From CALMFG01 sp963666035 (GTDB lineage: Bacteria > Bacillota > Clostridia > Christensenellales > CALMFG01), in assembly GCA_963666035.2 (NCBI GenBank), contig CAXXJI010000003.1:310001-374000 (forward strand): a stretch of 64,000 bases of DNA, in the 5' to 3' direction. Below, piece after piece: positions 8,009-17,400 of this stretch. The first letter of the stretch is position 1; each line of letters begins with the position of its first letter. The notes under the pieces were generated by a model. That model saw only the letters and a program-made list of their open reading frames with translations. It did not search any database and had not been told where the DNA came from. The position numbers and the translations under genes were made by a program.

Positions 8009-9502
8009 ATGAGAAGAATCCTTCTGATGATTATCTGCTTGATTGTATTACTGCCTATTCAGGCTTTTGCGGATGACGGAACATATTTTGATTACGAAGA
8101 ACTGATTAAAATATCAGTTGATGTTAGAACCCCGGCCGTTGCTATCGGAGATACAGTTGAGTTTGTTATCAATATTGAGAATACAACGCCGTACGATTTT
8201 GATGTGACATGGATTGAGATATTTGGCTATATCCGTTGGGATGCGCCTATGGGGGTTGATGTTGGGCCTGGAGAAGTGGCCGAAGTGACGGTTAGTATGC
8301 CGATGCCTGAACCGAATCATTGGTATCTGGAAGGAGATAAATACTATCAACCCATAAGTGTTTATATCAGTGCGTATTCAATGGAGCCTTATATCTCCAT
8401 ATATTTCGAGGATCAGGATTTGGGCAGAATAGAGATTACGAACCTGCAAGATGGCACCGGCTTGGTGCGAATGGATATTTTGGAGGAAGAACCATTTTGT
8501 GAGTACTGTGTTGATAAATACGGCGATTCCTATCAACCATCATGGCATTTCGCAGAGTTAGCGGTAACCAATATTTCAGGTGAAGACATGATATACTTAG
8601 ACGAAGATGATAATGAAGCAGTGTTACAAGCAGGGTATACTTATGTTTATAACTCATATTCACAGGAAGTATATGAAGAGAAAAACAATACGCGCAACTC
8701 GGTTATGGTGGATTACCCATTTATTTTCCAGATTGATGGGGAATACTACGCATATAAAGAATCGCGGATTTATCCCACGGTACATTGGGATTACAATTTG
8801 GATTTAAAAGCGGAAATCACGCGCTATGAAGGGGAGTACAAAAGCACAAAGGAAGGGTATGAGAACTACAGCATAAAAATCACCAATACCGGAGACGAAA
8901 CCATTGACGGTTTTTATGTGGCCATTGGAGATGCCCATCTATATAATTTCAATTTGGCTAATTTAACTGGGCGGCTTGACCCGGGCGAAAGCGAGCAGTT
9001 TTATTTTGTGCATCCAAGCAGTGAACCCGAACTTAATATTTATGCAGGGAGGGTATTCGATGACAGCGTATACTATACCAATAAATTTGTTTGTACAAAT
9101 ATGGACACCGATGCGGATGAGATTGAATATGATTATTGGTACAATGAATATTACCCGGATATGCTTTTGACCATCACCGGTGAACAGGATCCATATGCTT
9201 GGAGGAGCGTTTTAAAACCGCAGGACATGACTTCCACCGAAGAATACGAAGGGCCCGAAACTTTCGTATTTGTGAAAGACACCGATGCCACCCCAACAGC
9301 AACACCAACACCGGCAGAAGAACCAAAGCCAGCTGAGACGGAAAATGATATGACACCCGAGCCCAGCGAATCGCAGATGACGGTGACTGTGGAAACGCGC
9401 AGCCTGATTCCCGTCTGGGTATACTTTATGTTACCGCTGGCGGCGGCATTGGCGGTGGGAGCAGTACTGTTTTTAAGGACGAAAAATTCATCAAACAAAT
9501 GA
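8009..9502 (+). CDS. Secreted, membrane-anchored protein with Thr/Pro-rich stalk
   Basis: I do not recognise a named family. The 497-residue protein has an N-terminal signal peptide (RRILLMIICLIVLLPIQAFA), then Asp/Tyr-rich beta-type domains. The first, VDVRTPAVAIGDTVEF, reads like a CARDB or DUF11-like beta-sandwich, and a later one begins ITNTGDETIDGFYV. A short ATPTATPTP stalk near residue 430 follows, then one C-terminal membrane helix and a basic tail (FLRTKNSSNK). The ATG at 8009 is chosen over a GTG 9 nt upstream because AAAAGG is 8 nt before it. The architecture (signal, beta domains, proline stalk, helix, positive tail) is the same as in the protein at 14447-17478. A cell-surface role is inferred. 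Confidence 0.65.
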   Translation: MRRILLMIICLIVLLPIQAFADDGTYFDYEELIKISVDVRTPAVAIGDTVEFVINIENTTPYDFDVTWIEIFGYIRWDAPMGVDVGPGEVAEVTVSMPMPEPNHWYLEGDKYYQPISVYISAYSMEPYISIYFEDQDLGRIEITNLQDGTGLVRMDILEEEPFCEYCVDKYGDSYQPSWHFAELAVTNISGEDMIYLDEDDNEAVLQAGYTYVYNSYSQEVYEEKNNTRNSVMVDYPFIFQIDGEYYAYKESRIYPTVHWDYNLDLKAEITRYEGEYKSTKEGYENYSIKITNTGDETIDGFYVAIGDAHLYNFNLANLTGRLDPGESEQFYFVHPSSEPELNIYAGRVFDDSVYYTNKFVCTNMDTDADEIEYDYWYNEYYPDMLLTITGEQDPYAWRSVLKPQDMTSTEEYEGPETFVFVKDTDATPTATPTPAEEPKPAETENDMTPEPSESQMTVTVETRSLIPVWVYFMLPLAAALAVGAVLFLRTKNSSNK

Positions 9503-9521
9503 TTTGAGAGGACACGAGAGG

Positions 9522-10004
9522 ATGAACCTTTTTCTAATAATATTGTTATGCGCAGCAATAATCATATTCATTTACAGTGTTATTGTTTTATTAATGCTGA
9601 GTTCAGGTTATTTGATTAAAAAAACAGGCGAATCAGCAAGTCACCCATCAAAGACGGAAGTGTTTTTTTCTAAGTTTGGAATATCATATCTATTAGCGTA
9701 TTTATTATATACGCTAGATATGGTTCTATGGTATACATGTGAAAAAGCTGTAACAGTTCCAACCATTTTTTTCGCTAATGTTGTTTTTTCAGCGATTATT
9801 GTTTCATATGATTTGTGCTTTGTATATTTACTAGCGGTGGGGAAATGGAGGCCAAAATTCTTGAAAATACCAGACTATATGACATTTGAATATATTAAGG
9901 CTGACGTCTGGCAGAAAACACGACAAGGCTGGCCATATGTTATAGTACCGATTATTCTCATGGCACTGCTGTTTTATATTGATAGAGTAATTGATGTTTT
10001 TTGA
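9522..10004 (+). CDS. Integral membrane protein of unknown function
   Basis: A 160-residue hydrophobic protein with about four predicted membrane segments, near residues 3-27, 50-72, 78-105 and 140-158. There is a short basic cytoplasmic stretch between the last two. I recognise no family. The ATG at 9522 is preferred because GAGAGGA lies about 9 nt upstream; a TTG 18 nt earlier lacks a site. It begins 19 nt after the secreted protein at 8009-9502, so the two may be one transcript and may act together at the membrane. Base composition is somewhat more AT-rich than in the neighbours. Confidence 0.55.
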   Translation: MNLFLIILLCAAIIIFIYSVIVLLMLSSGYLIKKTGESASHPSKTEVFFSKFGISYLLAYLLYTLDMVLWYTCEKAVTVPTIFFANVVFSAIIVSYDLCFVYLLAVGKWRPKFLKIPDYMTFEYIKADVWQKTRQGWPYVIVPIILMALLFYIDRVIDVF

Positions 10005-10028
10005 TTGTATACATGTTTAGATGAAAAA

Positions 10029-10382
10029 TTAGAATACTAGATCAAACGCAAGGCCGATTATGATGGAGGCCATATTGAACACAAAGGACCAAAGCGCGGC
10101 TTTGCCGATTTTGGGGATGATTTTGGAGAAATAATACAAGAAACCTTCCAGCGCCCAAACACCGATTTCACCAACCAGCCATATCATAAAGCGATTGTCC
10201 CAGCCCGAAACCACAGCGATGTGGAAAAACAGGTGCAAAAGCAGATGCGAGAGCAGATTAAAGGATATGGCCGCGATGATTTTGGCAGGCTGGTGCGAGA
10301 TAATCAGCGCAAACAAACCCACTTCGACGACGAGTGTGATGATCAGCGCCGTTAGATAGCTGGAAATCGGCGTAAAGAACAT
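10029..10382 (-). CDS. Small four-helix membrane protein of unknown function
   Basis: A 117-residue protein made almost entirely of four hydrophobic helices (starting SSYLTALIITLVVEVGLFAL, and ending near FNMASIIIGLAFDLVF). AGGAGA lies 8 nt before the ATG, so it is very probably translated. It resembles the many small integral membrane proteins of Clostridia without a named domain. It is convergent with the gene ending at 10004 and lies downstream of the feo terminator, so it is probably transcribed on its own. Confidence 0.55.
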   Translation of the reverse strand: MFFTPISSYLTALIITLVVEVGLFALIISHQPAKIIAAISFNLLSHLLLHLFFHIAVVSGWDNRFMIWLVGEIGVWALEGFLYYFSKIIPKIGKAALWSFVFNMASIIIGLAFDLVF

Positions 10383-10455
10383 GGATTTTCTCCTGACTTG
10401 ATTTTATACCAGCGTATCGCACAACATTGGTTTTGACAATAGAAATTTTATGGAT

Positions 10456-10496
10456 ATAAAAAGCGCCTGTATTTTTCTTAAGGCGCTTCGTTTTTT
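10456..10496 (-). terminator. Rho-independent terminator of the feo operon
   Basis: Arms AAGCGCCT and AGGCGCTT (10461-10468 and 10481-10488) form a hairpin followed, on the minus strand, by a run of T. On the plus strand TTTTTT follows the other arm after CG, so it may work in both directions. Confidence 0.75.
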
Positions 10497-10655
10497 CTAT
10501 TCGCAATGTCCGTTGCATCCATGGTTACCCTTGTTGTAAGGGCAGCCGATGCATGCCGGATTGCCATTGTTTTTGCGTTTATCGCGCACCACCCAGAACA
10601 CGGAGAACCCGATAATCAGGAGGATAACGCCGAAAACGATGAGATTAGCCAGCAT
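10497..10655 (-). CDS. FeoB-associated Cys-rich membrane protein
   Basis: A 52-residue protein with one N-terminal membrane helix (residues 3-23) and a short tail with cysteines in the pattern CIGCPY...HGCNGHC. This is the FeoB-associated Cys-rich family that accompanies ferrous iron transporters in Firmicutes and may help iron entry or transporter assembly. The start overlaps the end of feoB by 11 nt. It is preceded by AAGAAGGTG, so translational coupling with feoB is likely. It is the last gene of the feoA-feoB operon and is followed by a hairpin terminator. Confidence 0.85.
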   Translation of the reverse strand: MLANLIVFGVILLIIGFSVFWVVRDKRKNNGNPACIGCPYNKGNHGCNGHCE

Positions 10656-12660
10656 AGGTTACACCTTCTTTCACATGTACGCGGCTTCTTGAGCCTCGCC
10701 ACATCAGATAGCCGATCGTGCTGATGATGATGACAACCGCGACCAATCCGGCGGCAAATCCACTGCCCACTGCGCCGGTAGTAATCAGGGTTCCGATCTG
10801 GTAGACCAGAAATGCGAGTACATAGCCCATGGACAACTGAAAAGCAAGGCCGCCCCAGAACCAGCGTTTGGACTCCATCTCACTGCGCATGGCACCGATG
10901 GCCGCAAAGCAGGGCGGGGTGAACAAATTGAACACCAGATAGGACAGTGCAGCCACTGCACCGATGCCGAAAACAGCGCTGACTTCGCCCGCACCGCCGA
11001 CCAGCGCCAACTCATCCACATCGATAAAGTTAGTGACGGCAAAGGTGACGGCCAACGTACCCACCACATTTTCTTTCGCGATAAAGCCGGTGATGGCGGC
11101 AGCCGCGAACTGCCACAAGCCGAAACCCAGCGGGATAAACAAAAGCGCGAAAGGTGAGGCGATGGTGGCCAAAATGCTGGTTTCGGGTGCGGTTTCGCCT
11201 ACAACCTGCAGCTGCCAGTTGAAGGACTGCAGAATTTGTACCACCGCGTTGCAGACCAAAATGATGGTTCCGGCTTTGATGATAAACGCCTTGGCACGGG
11301 AGAACATGGAAATGGTCGCGCGTTTCAAACTCGGCCAGCGGTATTCGGGCAGTTCCATGATAAAGTAGGATTCTTTTGAAGTATCCCCGGTGATCCGACG
11401 TACAATGAGACCGCTGAAAACAATGATGATAATCGCCATAAAATACATGGATGTGCCCACCCAGCCTTTTTCACCAAAGAACAAACCGGCAAACAGCGCG
11501 ATAATGGGAAGTTTAGCGCCGCAGGGCATAAAGGGCGAAAGCATGGCGGTGGTACGCCGCTGACGCACGTCCTTGATGGTTCGAGAGGCCATAATGCCCG
11601 GAATGGCACAGCCGGTGCTGACCACCATGGGGATGACCGATTTGCCTGAAAGGCCGATGCGTTTAAAAAAGCGGTCCATCACCACAGCCACACGGGCCAT
11701 ATAGCCGCAGTCCTCCAACAAGGCCAAACAGAAGAACAAAACCATAATCAGCGGCAAAAAGCCGACCACTGCCGAAACGCCGCCGATGATGCCGTCCAGC
11801 AGCAGGCTGGAAAGGAAAGGACTGACCCCGCCGAGCAGACCCGCAACCCACTCATAGAAACTGTCCAGCCACCCGACAAAAATGTCGGCCAATACCGGCC
11901 CAAGCCAAGCCTGGGAGATTGAAAACGTAAGCCAGATGACGGCGGCAAATATGGGGATCCCCAGCCACTTGTTGGCGAGTATCCGATCCGCCTTGTCCTG
12001 TGCGGTCTGCGAAGCCGAACTGATCTTGCGGTGTTCCACATCGGCCACAACGCGGGCGACAAAATCGTAGCGTTTTTTGTCCGCTTTTTCAAAATCAGCC
12101 TGTGTGCTGGCGCGTTTTGCACCGCCGATATGCGGCGCGGGCTGGTGATAGTCGGAAAGCCCCAGACGAACCGCCTCAGCGATCAGCTGTTTAAGGCCGC
12201 TGTTATGCGAGGATTTCGTGGCGATAGTGGCAATCACCGGGCATTGAAGCCGTTCGCTCAGCCAATCCAAATTGATGCTGTTTTCCTTTTTTTCGGTCAA
12301 GTCGTACTTATTCAGGGCGATCACAACAGGTATCCCCAGCTCTAAAAGCTGGGTGGTGAAGAACAAAGAACGGCTTAAGTTGGCCGAATCGACAATATTG
12401 ATGATGACATCCGGTCTTTCTTTCTGTACAAAATCACGTGTGATCGATTCTTCGGATGTGTAGGGCGACATGGAATAAGCGCCGGGCAAATCGACGACTG
12501 TTACATCCGCCTTTTCCCTGTTAAGCTCCGGTTTTATCGAACCTTCTTTCTTTTCGACAGTCACGCCCGCCCAGTTACCGACGTACTCGACCTTGCCGGT
12601 GATTGCATTAAACAGGGTGGTTTTTCCGCTGTTTGGGTTTCCTGCCAGTGCAATTTTCAT
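10645..12660 (-). CDS. feoB: Ferrous iron transporter B
   Basis: FeoB imports Fe(II) across the cytoplasmic membrane. The 671-residue protein has an N-terminal GTPase domain with G1 GNPNSGKTT (residues 7-15), G3 DLPGAY and G4 NKYD. A helical spacer and the polytopic domain with the two gate regions follow; the conserved transport motif TGCAIPGIMASR lies in the middle. The start at 12660 is chosen because GGAGAG is 5 nt upstream and the G1 loop then sits at the usual distance; 13 upstream codons have no support. A GTTAGC-N4-GCTAAC palindrome lies about 32 nt before the start, between feoA and feoB. It is likely repressed when iron is plentiful. Confidence 0.96.
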   Translation of the reverse strand: MKIALAGNPNSGKTTLFNAITGKVEYVGNWAGVTVEKKEGSIKPELNREKADVTVVDLPGAYSMSPYTSEESITRDFVQKERPDVIINIVDSANLSRSLFFTTQLLELGIPVVIALNKYDLTEKKENSINLDWLSERLQCPVIATIATKSSHNSGLKQLIAEAVRLGLSDYHQPAPHIGGAKRASTQADFEKADKKRYDFVARVVADVEHRKISSASQTAQDKADRILANKWLGIPIFAAVIWLTFSISQAWLGPVLADIFVGWLDSFYEWVAGLLGGVSPFLSSLLLDGIIGGVSAVVGFLPLIMVLFFCLALLEDCGYMARVAVVMDRFFKRIGLSGKSVIPMVVSTGCAIPGIMASRTIKDVRQRRTTAMLSPFMPCGAKLPIIALFAGLFFGEKGWVGTSMYFMAIIIIVFSGLIVRRITGDTSKESYFIMELPEYRWPSLKRATISMFSRAKAFIIKAGTIILVCNAVVQILQSFNWQLQVVGETAPETSILATIASPFALLFIPLGFGLWQFAAAAITGFIAKENVVGTLAVTFAVTNFIDVDELALVGGAGEVSAVFGIGAVAALSYLVFNLFTPPCFAAIGAMRSEMESKRWFWGGLAFQLSMGYVLAFLVYQIGTLITTGAVGSGFAAGLVAVVIIISTIGYLMWRGSRSRVHVKEGVTYAG

Positions 12661-12691
12661 GGTCTCTCTCCAATTTCGTATATTATTTAAA

Positions 12692-12707
12692 GTTAGCAAA
12701 AGCTAAC
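12692..12707. promoter_or_regulatory. Inverted repeat GTTAGC-N4-GCTAAC in front of feoB
   Basis: A perfect 6-4-6 palindrome, the same as the one at the feoA promoter but with AAAA as the spacer. The core resembles DtxR/MntR-type metal-regulator boxes. This copy sits in the feoA-feoB gap and could control an internal promoter or be a second operator. Confidence 0.6.
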
Positions 12708-12742
12708 TAAATGGCTAAAAAAAAGGTACATCAAAGATAAGT

Positions 12743-12952
12743 TTAAATCATGATTACACGCGCTAAACCTTCGTCGATGCTGTACCGGGCGTCCTTGACA
12801 TTGATGATAAAATTGGAAGCCAATTTGGAAATGATGGTCACCTTTTCACCGCTGTAACAGCCTAAAGTAAACAAAAAATCTCGCATGCTGTCAATCGCTT
12901 CAACGTCGCGGATGACATAGGTTTGGTTAACACGGCCTTGAGCTAAAGTCAT
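12743..12952 (-). CDS. feoA: Ferrous iron transport protein A
   Basis: FeoA is a small SH3-like cytoplasmic protein that supports FeoB. This one has about 69 residues and the typical order: ValIle-rich strand, then DSMRDFLFTLGCYSGEKVTI, then a closing block with DARYSIDEGLARVI. Several in-frame starts are clustered; I choose the ATG at 12952 because GAGG is then 8 nt upstream. It is the first gene of the operon. Its promoter overlaps a GTTAGC palindrome at the predicted transcription start, so iron-dependent repression is likely. Confidence 0.92.
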   Translation of the reverse strand: MTLAQGRVNQTYVIRDVEAIDSMRDFLFTLGCYSGEKVTIISKLASNFIINVKDARYSIDEGLARVIMI

Positions 12953-12974
12953 CATAATCACCTCACTTATTGTA

Positions 12975-12990
12975 GTTAGCTCTAGCTAAC
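12975..12990. promoter_or_regulatory. Operator-like palindrome GTTAGC-N4-GCTAAC at the feoA promoter
   Basis: A perfect 6-4-6 inverted repeat that sits just at the predicted transcription start of the feo operon, immediately downstream of the -10 box. It matches the second copy at 12692-12707. A DtxR-family iron repressor is the simplest binding candidate; Fur boxes look different. Confidence 0.7.
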
Positions 12991-12996
12991 ACAGTT

Positions 12997-13025
12997 AATT
13001 TATCATGGTATCGGGGTGGTGTCAA
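12997..13025 (-). promoter_or_regulatory. Sigma-A promoter of the feo operon
   Basis: On the minus strand TTGACA (13020-13025), 17 nt spacer, TAAATT (12997-13002). The predicted start falls on the palindrome at 12975-12990. Confidence 0.7.
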
Positions 13026-13044
13026 GCCTTCCTTTGTGATTTTA

Positions 13045-13073
13045 ATGACAATTTCATAAATTTGATTTATACT
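13045..13073 (+). promoter_or_regulatory. Candidate promoter of the fructokinase gene
   Basis: ATGACA (13045-13050), 17 nt, TATACT (13068-13073), about 27 nt before the start codon. The -35 has one mismatch to consensus. Confidence 0.5.
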
Positions 13074-13099
13074 GCTGATATTGATGAAACGGAGGGGTT

Positions 13100-14065
13100 A
13101 TGACAAGACGTTTGTTTTCAATCGGCGAGGCGCTGATCGATTTTATCCCGCAAAGCAAGGGCTTGCCGCTCAAAGCGGTTCAGGGCTTTAAAAAGAAAGC
13201 GGGCGGGGCGCCGGCGAATGTCTGTGCCGCGGCGGCCAGACAGGGAGTGTCGGCAAAATTCATCGGCAAGGTGGGACAGGATGCTTTCGGTGATTTTCTG
13301 GTGGAAACCATGAACGCCGCCGGAATTGATACACGGTATGTTTTTCGTACGGATAAAGCCAACACCACCCTGGCATTTGTTTCGCTGAAAGCTGACGGCG
13401 AGCGTGATTTTTCGTTTTACCGTAATCCGGGTGCGGATATGCTGCTGGAGGCGGACGAGATTGATTTGGATTGGTTCGTTGCAGGTGATTTTCTGCATTT
13501 CGGTACCGTCGATCTCATCGAAGCGCCGGTGAGATATGCGCATATAAAAGCCATAGATTACGTCAAAAAAAAAGCTGGAACAATTATTTTTGATCCGAAT
13601 TTAAGAATGGCGCTGTGGCCGGATAAACCGGCACTTAAAGCAACCGTCTGGACGTTTATGCCATTGGCAGATATCCTAAAGGTCAGCGATGAAGAGCTTA
13701 ACTTTATTTTTGATACCGAGGATGTGGCATCGGCAGCCGAAAAAGCTTTTGAGACAGGCGTATCCGTTTTTTTGTATACTATGGGAAAAGGCGGATCACG
13801 GCTGATCACGCCGAATTTAGATGTTTCATCGCCTGCATTTATGATTGAAGCGGTGGACACCACTGGGGCGGGGGATGCCTTTATGGGAGCTTTTGCCGCC
13901 AAACTGATTTTGGACGATTTAGAATACACCTCGCTCACCTCGCAGATGGCCGATTCTCTGCTTCGCCACGCCAATGCGTGCGGGGCCATTGTGGCCGGCA
14001 GAGAAGGTGCGATTGAATCAATGCCGAGTCTGTCCGAGATGGCCGAGTTTATGAAAAAAAGATGA
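13100..14065 (+). CDS. PfkB-family sugar kinase, probable fructokinase
   Basis: A ribokinase/PfkB carbohydrate kinase of 321 residues that most likely phosphorylates fructose to fructose 6-phosphate in the cytoplasm. N-terminal IGEALIDFIP and KKAGGAPANVCAA (the first PfkB signature) and the C-terminal DTTGAGDAFMGAF with the catalytic Asp and anion hole are all present. The GEALIDFIP start is typical of bacterial fructokinases rather than ribokinases or 1-phosphofructokinases. GGAGG is 5 nt before the ATG. It stands alone: the feo operon is divergent upstream, and a riboswitch-controlled gene follows. No sugar transporter is adjacent. Confidence 0.88.
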   Translation: MTRRLFSIGEALIDFIPQSKGLPLKAVQGFKKKAGGAPANVCAAAARQGVSAKFIGKVGQDAFGDFLVETMNAAGIDTRYVFRTDKANTTLAFVSLKADGERDFSFYRNPGADMLLEADEIDLDWFVAGDFLHFGTVDLIEAPVRYAHIKAIDYVKKKAGTIIFDPNLRMALWPDKPALKATVWTFMPLADILKVSDEELNFIFDTEDVASAAEKAFETGVSVFLYTMGKGGSRLITPNLDVSSPAFMIEAVDTTGAGDAFMGAFAAKLILDDLEYTSLTSQMADSLLRHANACGAIVAGREGAIESMPSLSEMAEFMKKR

Positions 14066-14235
14066 AAAGTGTCTGGGAGCTTTGGTCAAGGAGTTATGAA
14101 AACATGGGTATCACGATGTTTTCTAGATATATACACCGCTAAAGCTGGGATATCAATATATTGTGTTATACATGCAAAAAGAAACCGACCGATTGAAAAA
14201 CCGCCATTTCTAGGGCTTTTTGATGATGATTTTGT
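14066..14235. other. Intergenic stretch after fructokinase
   Basis: No convincing gene or strong terminator was seen. It leads into the promoter and c-di-GMP riboswitch at 14236-14406. Confidence 0.4.
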
Positions 14236-14264
14236 TTGACAATGCGCAGTAATTTCTATAAAAT
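14236..14264 (+). promoter_or_regulatory. Promoter of the c-di-GMP riboswitch transcript
   Basis: TTGACA (14236-14241), 17 nt spacer, TAAAAT (14259-14264). The predicted start, near 14271, is a few bases ahead of the aptamer. Confidence 0.7.
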
Positions 14265-14283
14265 GTCTATGTATATTATAATG

Positions 14284-14370
14284 AGGTTAGAAAAAAGGCA
14301 AACTGGCCGAAAGGTCAGGACGCAAAACCTAGGGGCCTAAAGCCGAAGGCAAGGGCAGCCCGGTTACCTA
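14284..14370 (+). ncRNA. Cyclic di-GMP-I (GEMM-I) riboswitch aptamer
   Basis: The element shows the GEMM-I core in order: GGCAAACTGG, the GAAA tetraloop in CCGAAAGG, then GGACGCAAA, the second hairpin (GGGCC...AGCC) and GGGCAGCCCGGTTACC. Such RNAs bind the second messenger c-di-GMP. The 3' end (GGTTACCT) of the P1 helix is also the 5' arm of the terminator hairpin that follows. Ligand binding should therefore hide this arm and allow read-through, an ON-type switch. The regulated gene is the repeat surface protein starting at 14447. Confidence 0.93.
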
Positions 14371-14406
14371 TGCTCGTTTTATCGTGAACGCAGGTAACCT
14401 TTTTTA
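14362..14406 (+). terminator. Riboswitch expression-platform terminator
   Basis: GGTTACCT (14362-14369) pairs with AGGTAACC (14392-14399), followed by a T run. The first arm is shared with the aptamer's P1 helix, so the two structures exclude each other. Confidence 0.88.
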
Positions 14407-14446
14407 TTACCTGCTTTAGCGGATTTTCAATAAGGCGGGTATTTAT

Positions 14447-17400
14447 TTGATTGCATTTAAGAGGGGAATCAGACCATTTAATTTGGCTTCGATGATGGCC
14501 ATTGTGCTTTCAGTGGCTATGCTTGTTGTACCCCTTTTTGGATTTAGCGCCGATGGCGATCAAATGCAAGCTCAGCCCGCTGCGGTTCATCCGTCTCCGG
14601 TTGTGCAAGCCGCGCCCGAACCCGAAGCACCGTTGGAAAACCCCTCCGAACAGGGCGGCGCACAGCAGGACAGCGGCGCTTTTGAAGCAGGGGGAACGTC
14701 TGCACCCGGCGGTCCTGTGAATCAGGGAGAAAGCGGGCAGGAGAATGACCCAGTACCGGAAGCTTCAAGCGGCGGCGGAGAAACTTCGCCCGGTCCCGCT
14801 CAAGCGGGAGCAACTGAAGCACCTGCTGAAGCAGTCGATCCTACATCCGGCTTAAATACCGATGTTGGCGGCATGAGCCCGGCACCTTCAGCCGCCTGTT
14901 CAGATGCCGGTGATACGGCAGCATCCGCTTCGCCAATACCCAATCCATCCGCTGTTTTTGCCAGTGCGGGGCCCTCGGCTTCGGCCAGCGCTTCTGATTT
15001 CTGTGAATCGTCACCGACACCCAGCCCAACCGAATTTCTGCTGGCAAAGGCATCTTCAACGCTTCAACCTATTGAAGTCTATGTCAGCGGTGTGGTCAGC
15101 AATGGGGACGGTACCTGCACCGCAACGTTTGGCTATAATAATCCGAATTCCGAAACGGTGGCGGGCAGCGATATCACCCGGAACGAGATTTCAAGCGGCA
15201 CTGTGATCGGCGGCTTAATCACGTCTTTCCTGCCGGGGAACAGTGCTTCCCACGGTCAGTATATGCGGGTTGTTTTTTCCACCAATAATACCAAGTGGAC
15301 ACTCAAGATTCAAAAGAATCATCCAGTGAACGCCATCGCAAAAAGAAAGATTCTACGCCGGCGACACCGACACCCGCGCCGACCGTGACTCCGACGCCTG
15401 AGCCAACCGCCACGCCAACGCCTGACCCGACCGCAACGCCAACACCTGAGCCAACGGCTACGCCGACGCCTGAGCCGACCGCAACGCCAACGCCCGAGTC
15501 GACGGCGACGCCGACACCTGAACCGACGGCAACACCGACGCCCGAGCCGACGGCGACGCCGACACCTGAACCGACTGCCACACCGACGCCCGAGCCGACC
15601 GCCACGCCGACACCCGAACCGACAGCCACACCTTCAACCACGCCAACGCCCACGGTAACGGCTGTGCCTTATATGAAAATATCCGTCAAAGTGGATGATT
15701 TGTTCGAGAATTCGGACGGAACAGTAACCGCTTACTTTGGCTATTACAATAGAAATGCCCGAGAAGTCTTGGACAGCGAGATGCTGCAAAATACAATCAA
15801 CACAGGCACCGCGGTATATGGCATGAAAACCGTGTTCAAGCAGGGCAACACGTTAAACGGCGGCGATGCCGCGTATGGGGATTATTTTGTGGTAACATTC
15901 AGCGCGCCTTCGGTCACATGGACGCTGAAGGGACCGGACGGCGATGCAGCAGTGATTACAGCTTACGCTTCGGATGCGCGTCCGTATGCCACACCGACAC
16001 CCGCGCCGACCGCGACACCTGAACCGACGGCCACGCCAACACCTGAGCCGACGGCTACGCCAACACCTGAGCCAACGGCTACGCCAACACCTGAGCCAAC
16101 GGCTACGCCGACGCCCGAGCCGACAGCCACGCCAACGCCCGAGCCAACGGCTACGCCGACGCCTGAGCCAACGGCTACGCCAACACCTGAGCCAACGGCT
16201 ACGCCGACGCCTGAGCCAACGGCCACGCCAACGCCCGAGCCGACCGCGACGCCGACACCTGAACCGACGGCGACGCCAACGCCTGAGCCAACGGCCACGC
16301 CAACACCTGAGCCAACAGCTACGCCGACACCTGAACCGACGGCCACGGCAACGGCTGTGCCTTATATGAAAATATCCGTCAAAGTGGATGATTTGTTCGA
16401 GAATTCGGACGGAACAGTAACCGCTTACTTTGGCTATTACAATAGAAATGCCCGAGAAGTCTTGGACAGCGAGATGCTGCAAAATACAATCAACACAGGC
16501 ACCGCGGTATATGGCATGAAAACCGTGTTCAAGCAGGGCAATACATTAAACGGCGGCGATGCCGCGTATGGGGATTATTTTGTGGTAACATTCAGCGCGC
16601 CTTCGGTCACATGGACGCTGAAGGGACCGGACGGCGATGCAGCGGTGGTCACCGCATACGCTTCGGATGCGCGTCCGTATGCCACACCGACACCTGAACC
16701 GACGGCCACGCCAACGCCCGAGCCGACCGCGACGCCGACACCTGCACCTACGGCAACGCCAACGCCTGAGCCGACCGCCACGCCAATTGAAACATTTGAT
16801 AGTATTATTCCTTCGGTCAATCGGGTGGTCAATAACGGGGACGGGACATACACCGCTTATTTTGACTATGACAATAGAAATCCGCACGCGATATTGAATA
16901 GCAAAATGGTAAAGAACCATATTATCGGGGCATCAAGTTATACCAGCAAGTCTGTATTTTTACAAGGGAAAACATGGGATAGTGGCAGTTCTGCATACGG
17001 GGATACATTGGCGGCTGTTTTCAGCGGGCCCAGTGTAAAATGGGAACTACAAGTGCCGGGGCAAACAATATATTCAGCTACCGCTTGGGCTAGCGACGCA
17101 CCGGCACTACCCACTCCAACACCGACTACAGTGCCAACGGCATCACCTACAGCGACTGCAAAGAAAAGCACAAGTGCGTCAGGGAAAACAGCCACTCCCT
17201 CAACAAATAAGTCTGAAGCACCACAAGCAACAGCAACCCCTTCGCCAACAGTATCGCCAGAAAACTTCGCCGAAGTCAGGCAGACGGATGATGCCGGTGG
17301 TGAAATGGAAACCATTGAGGATACGGCGTTGCCCGAAGGCGTTGAGACATCCAACCGTCGAATGATATGGGCACTAATCAGTTCGATTTTAATAATCGGC

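Noticed and set aside
15376..16347. Regular 24-bp repeats as a possible CRISPR array
   Set aside because: The units are contiguous without spacers, vary synonymously and are in frame with a protein.
15303..16482. Long minus-strand frames rich in GVGVAVGS or Arg/Trp repeats
   Set aside because: They are antisense readings of the TPTPEP repeat DNA, without ribosome sites, and disappear outside the repeats.
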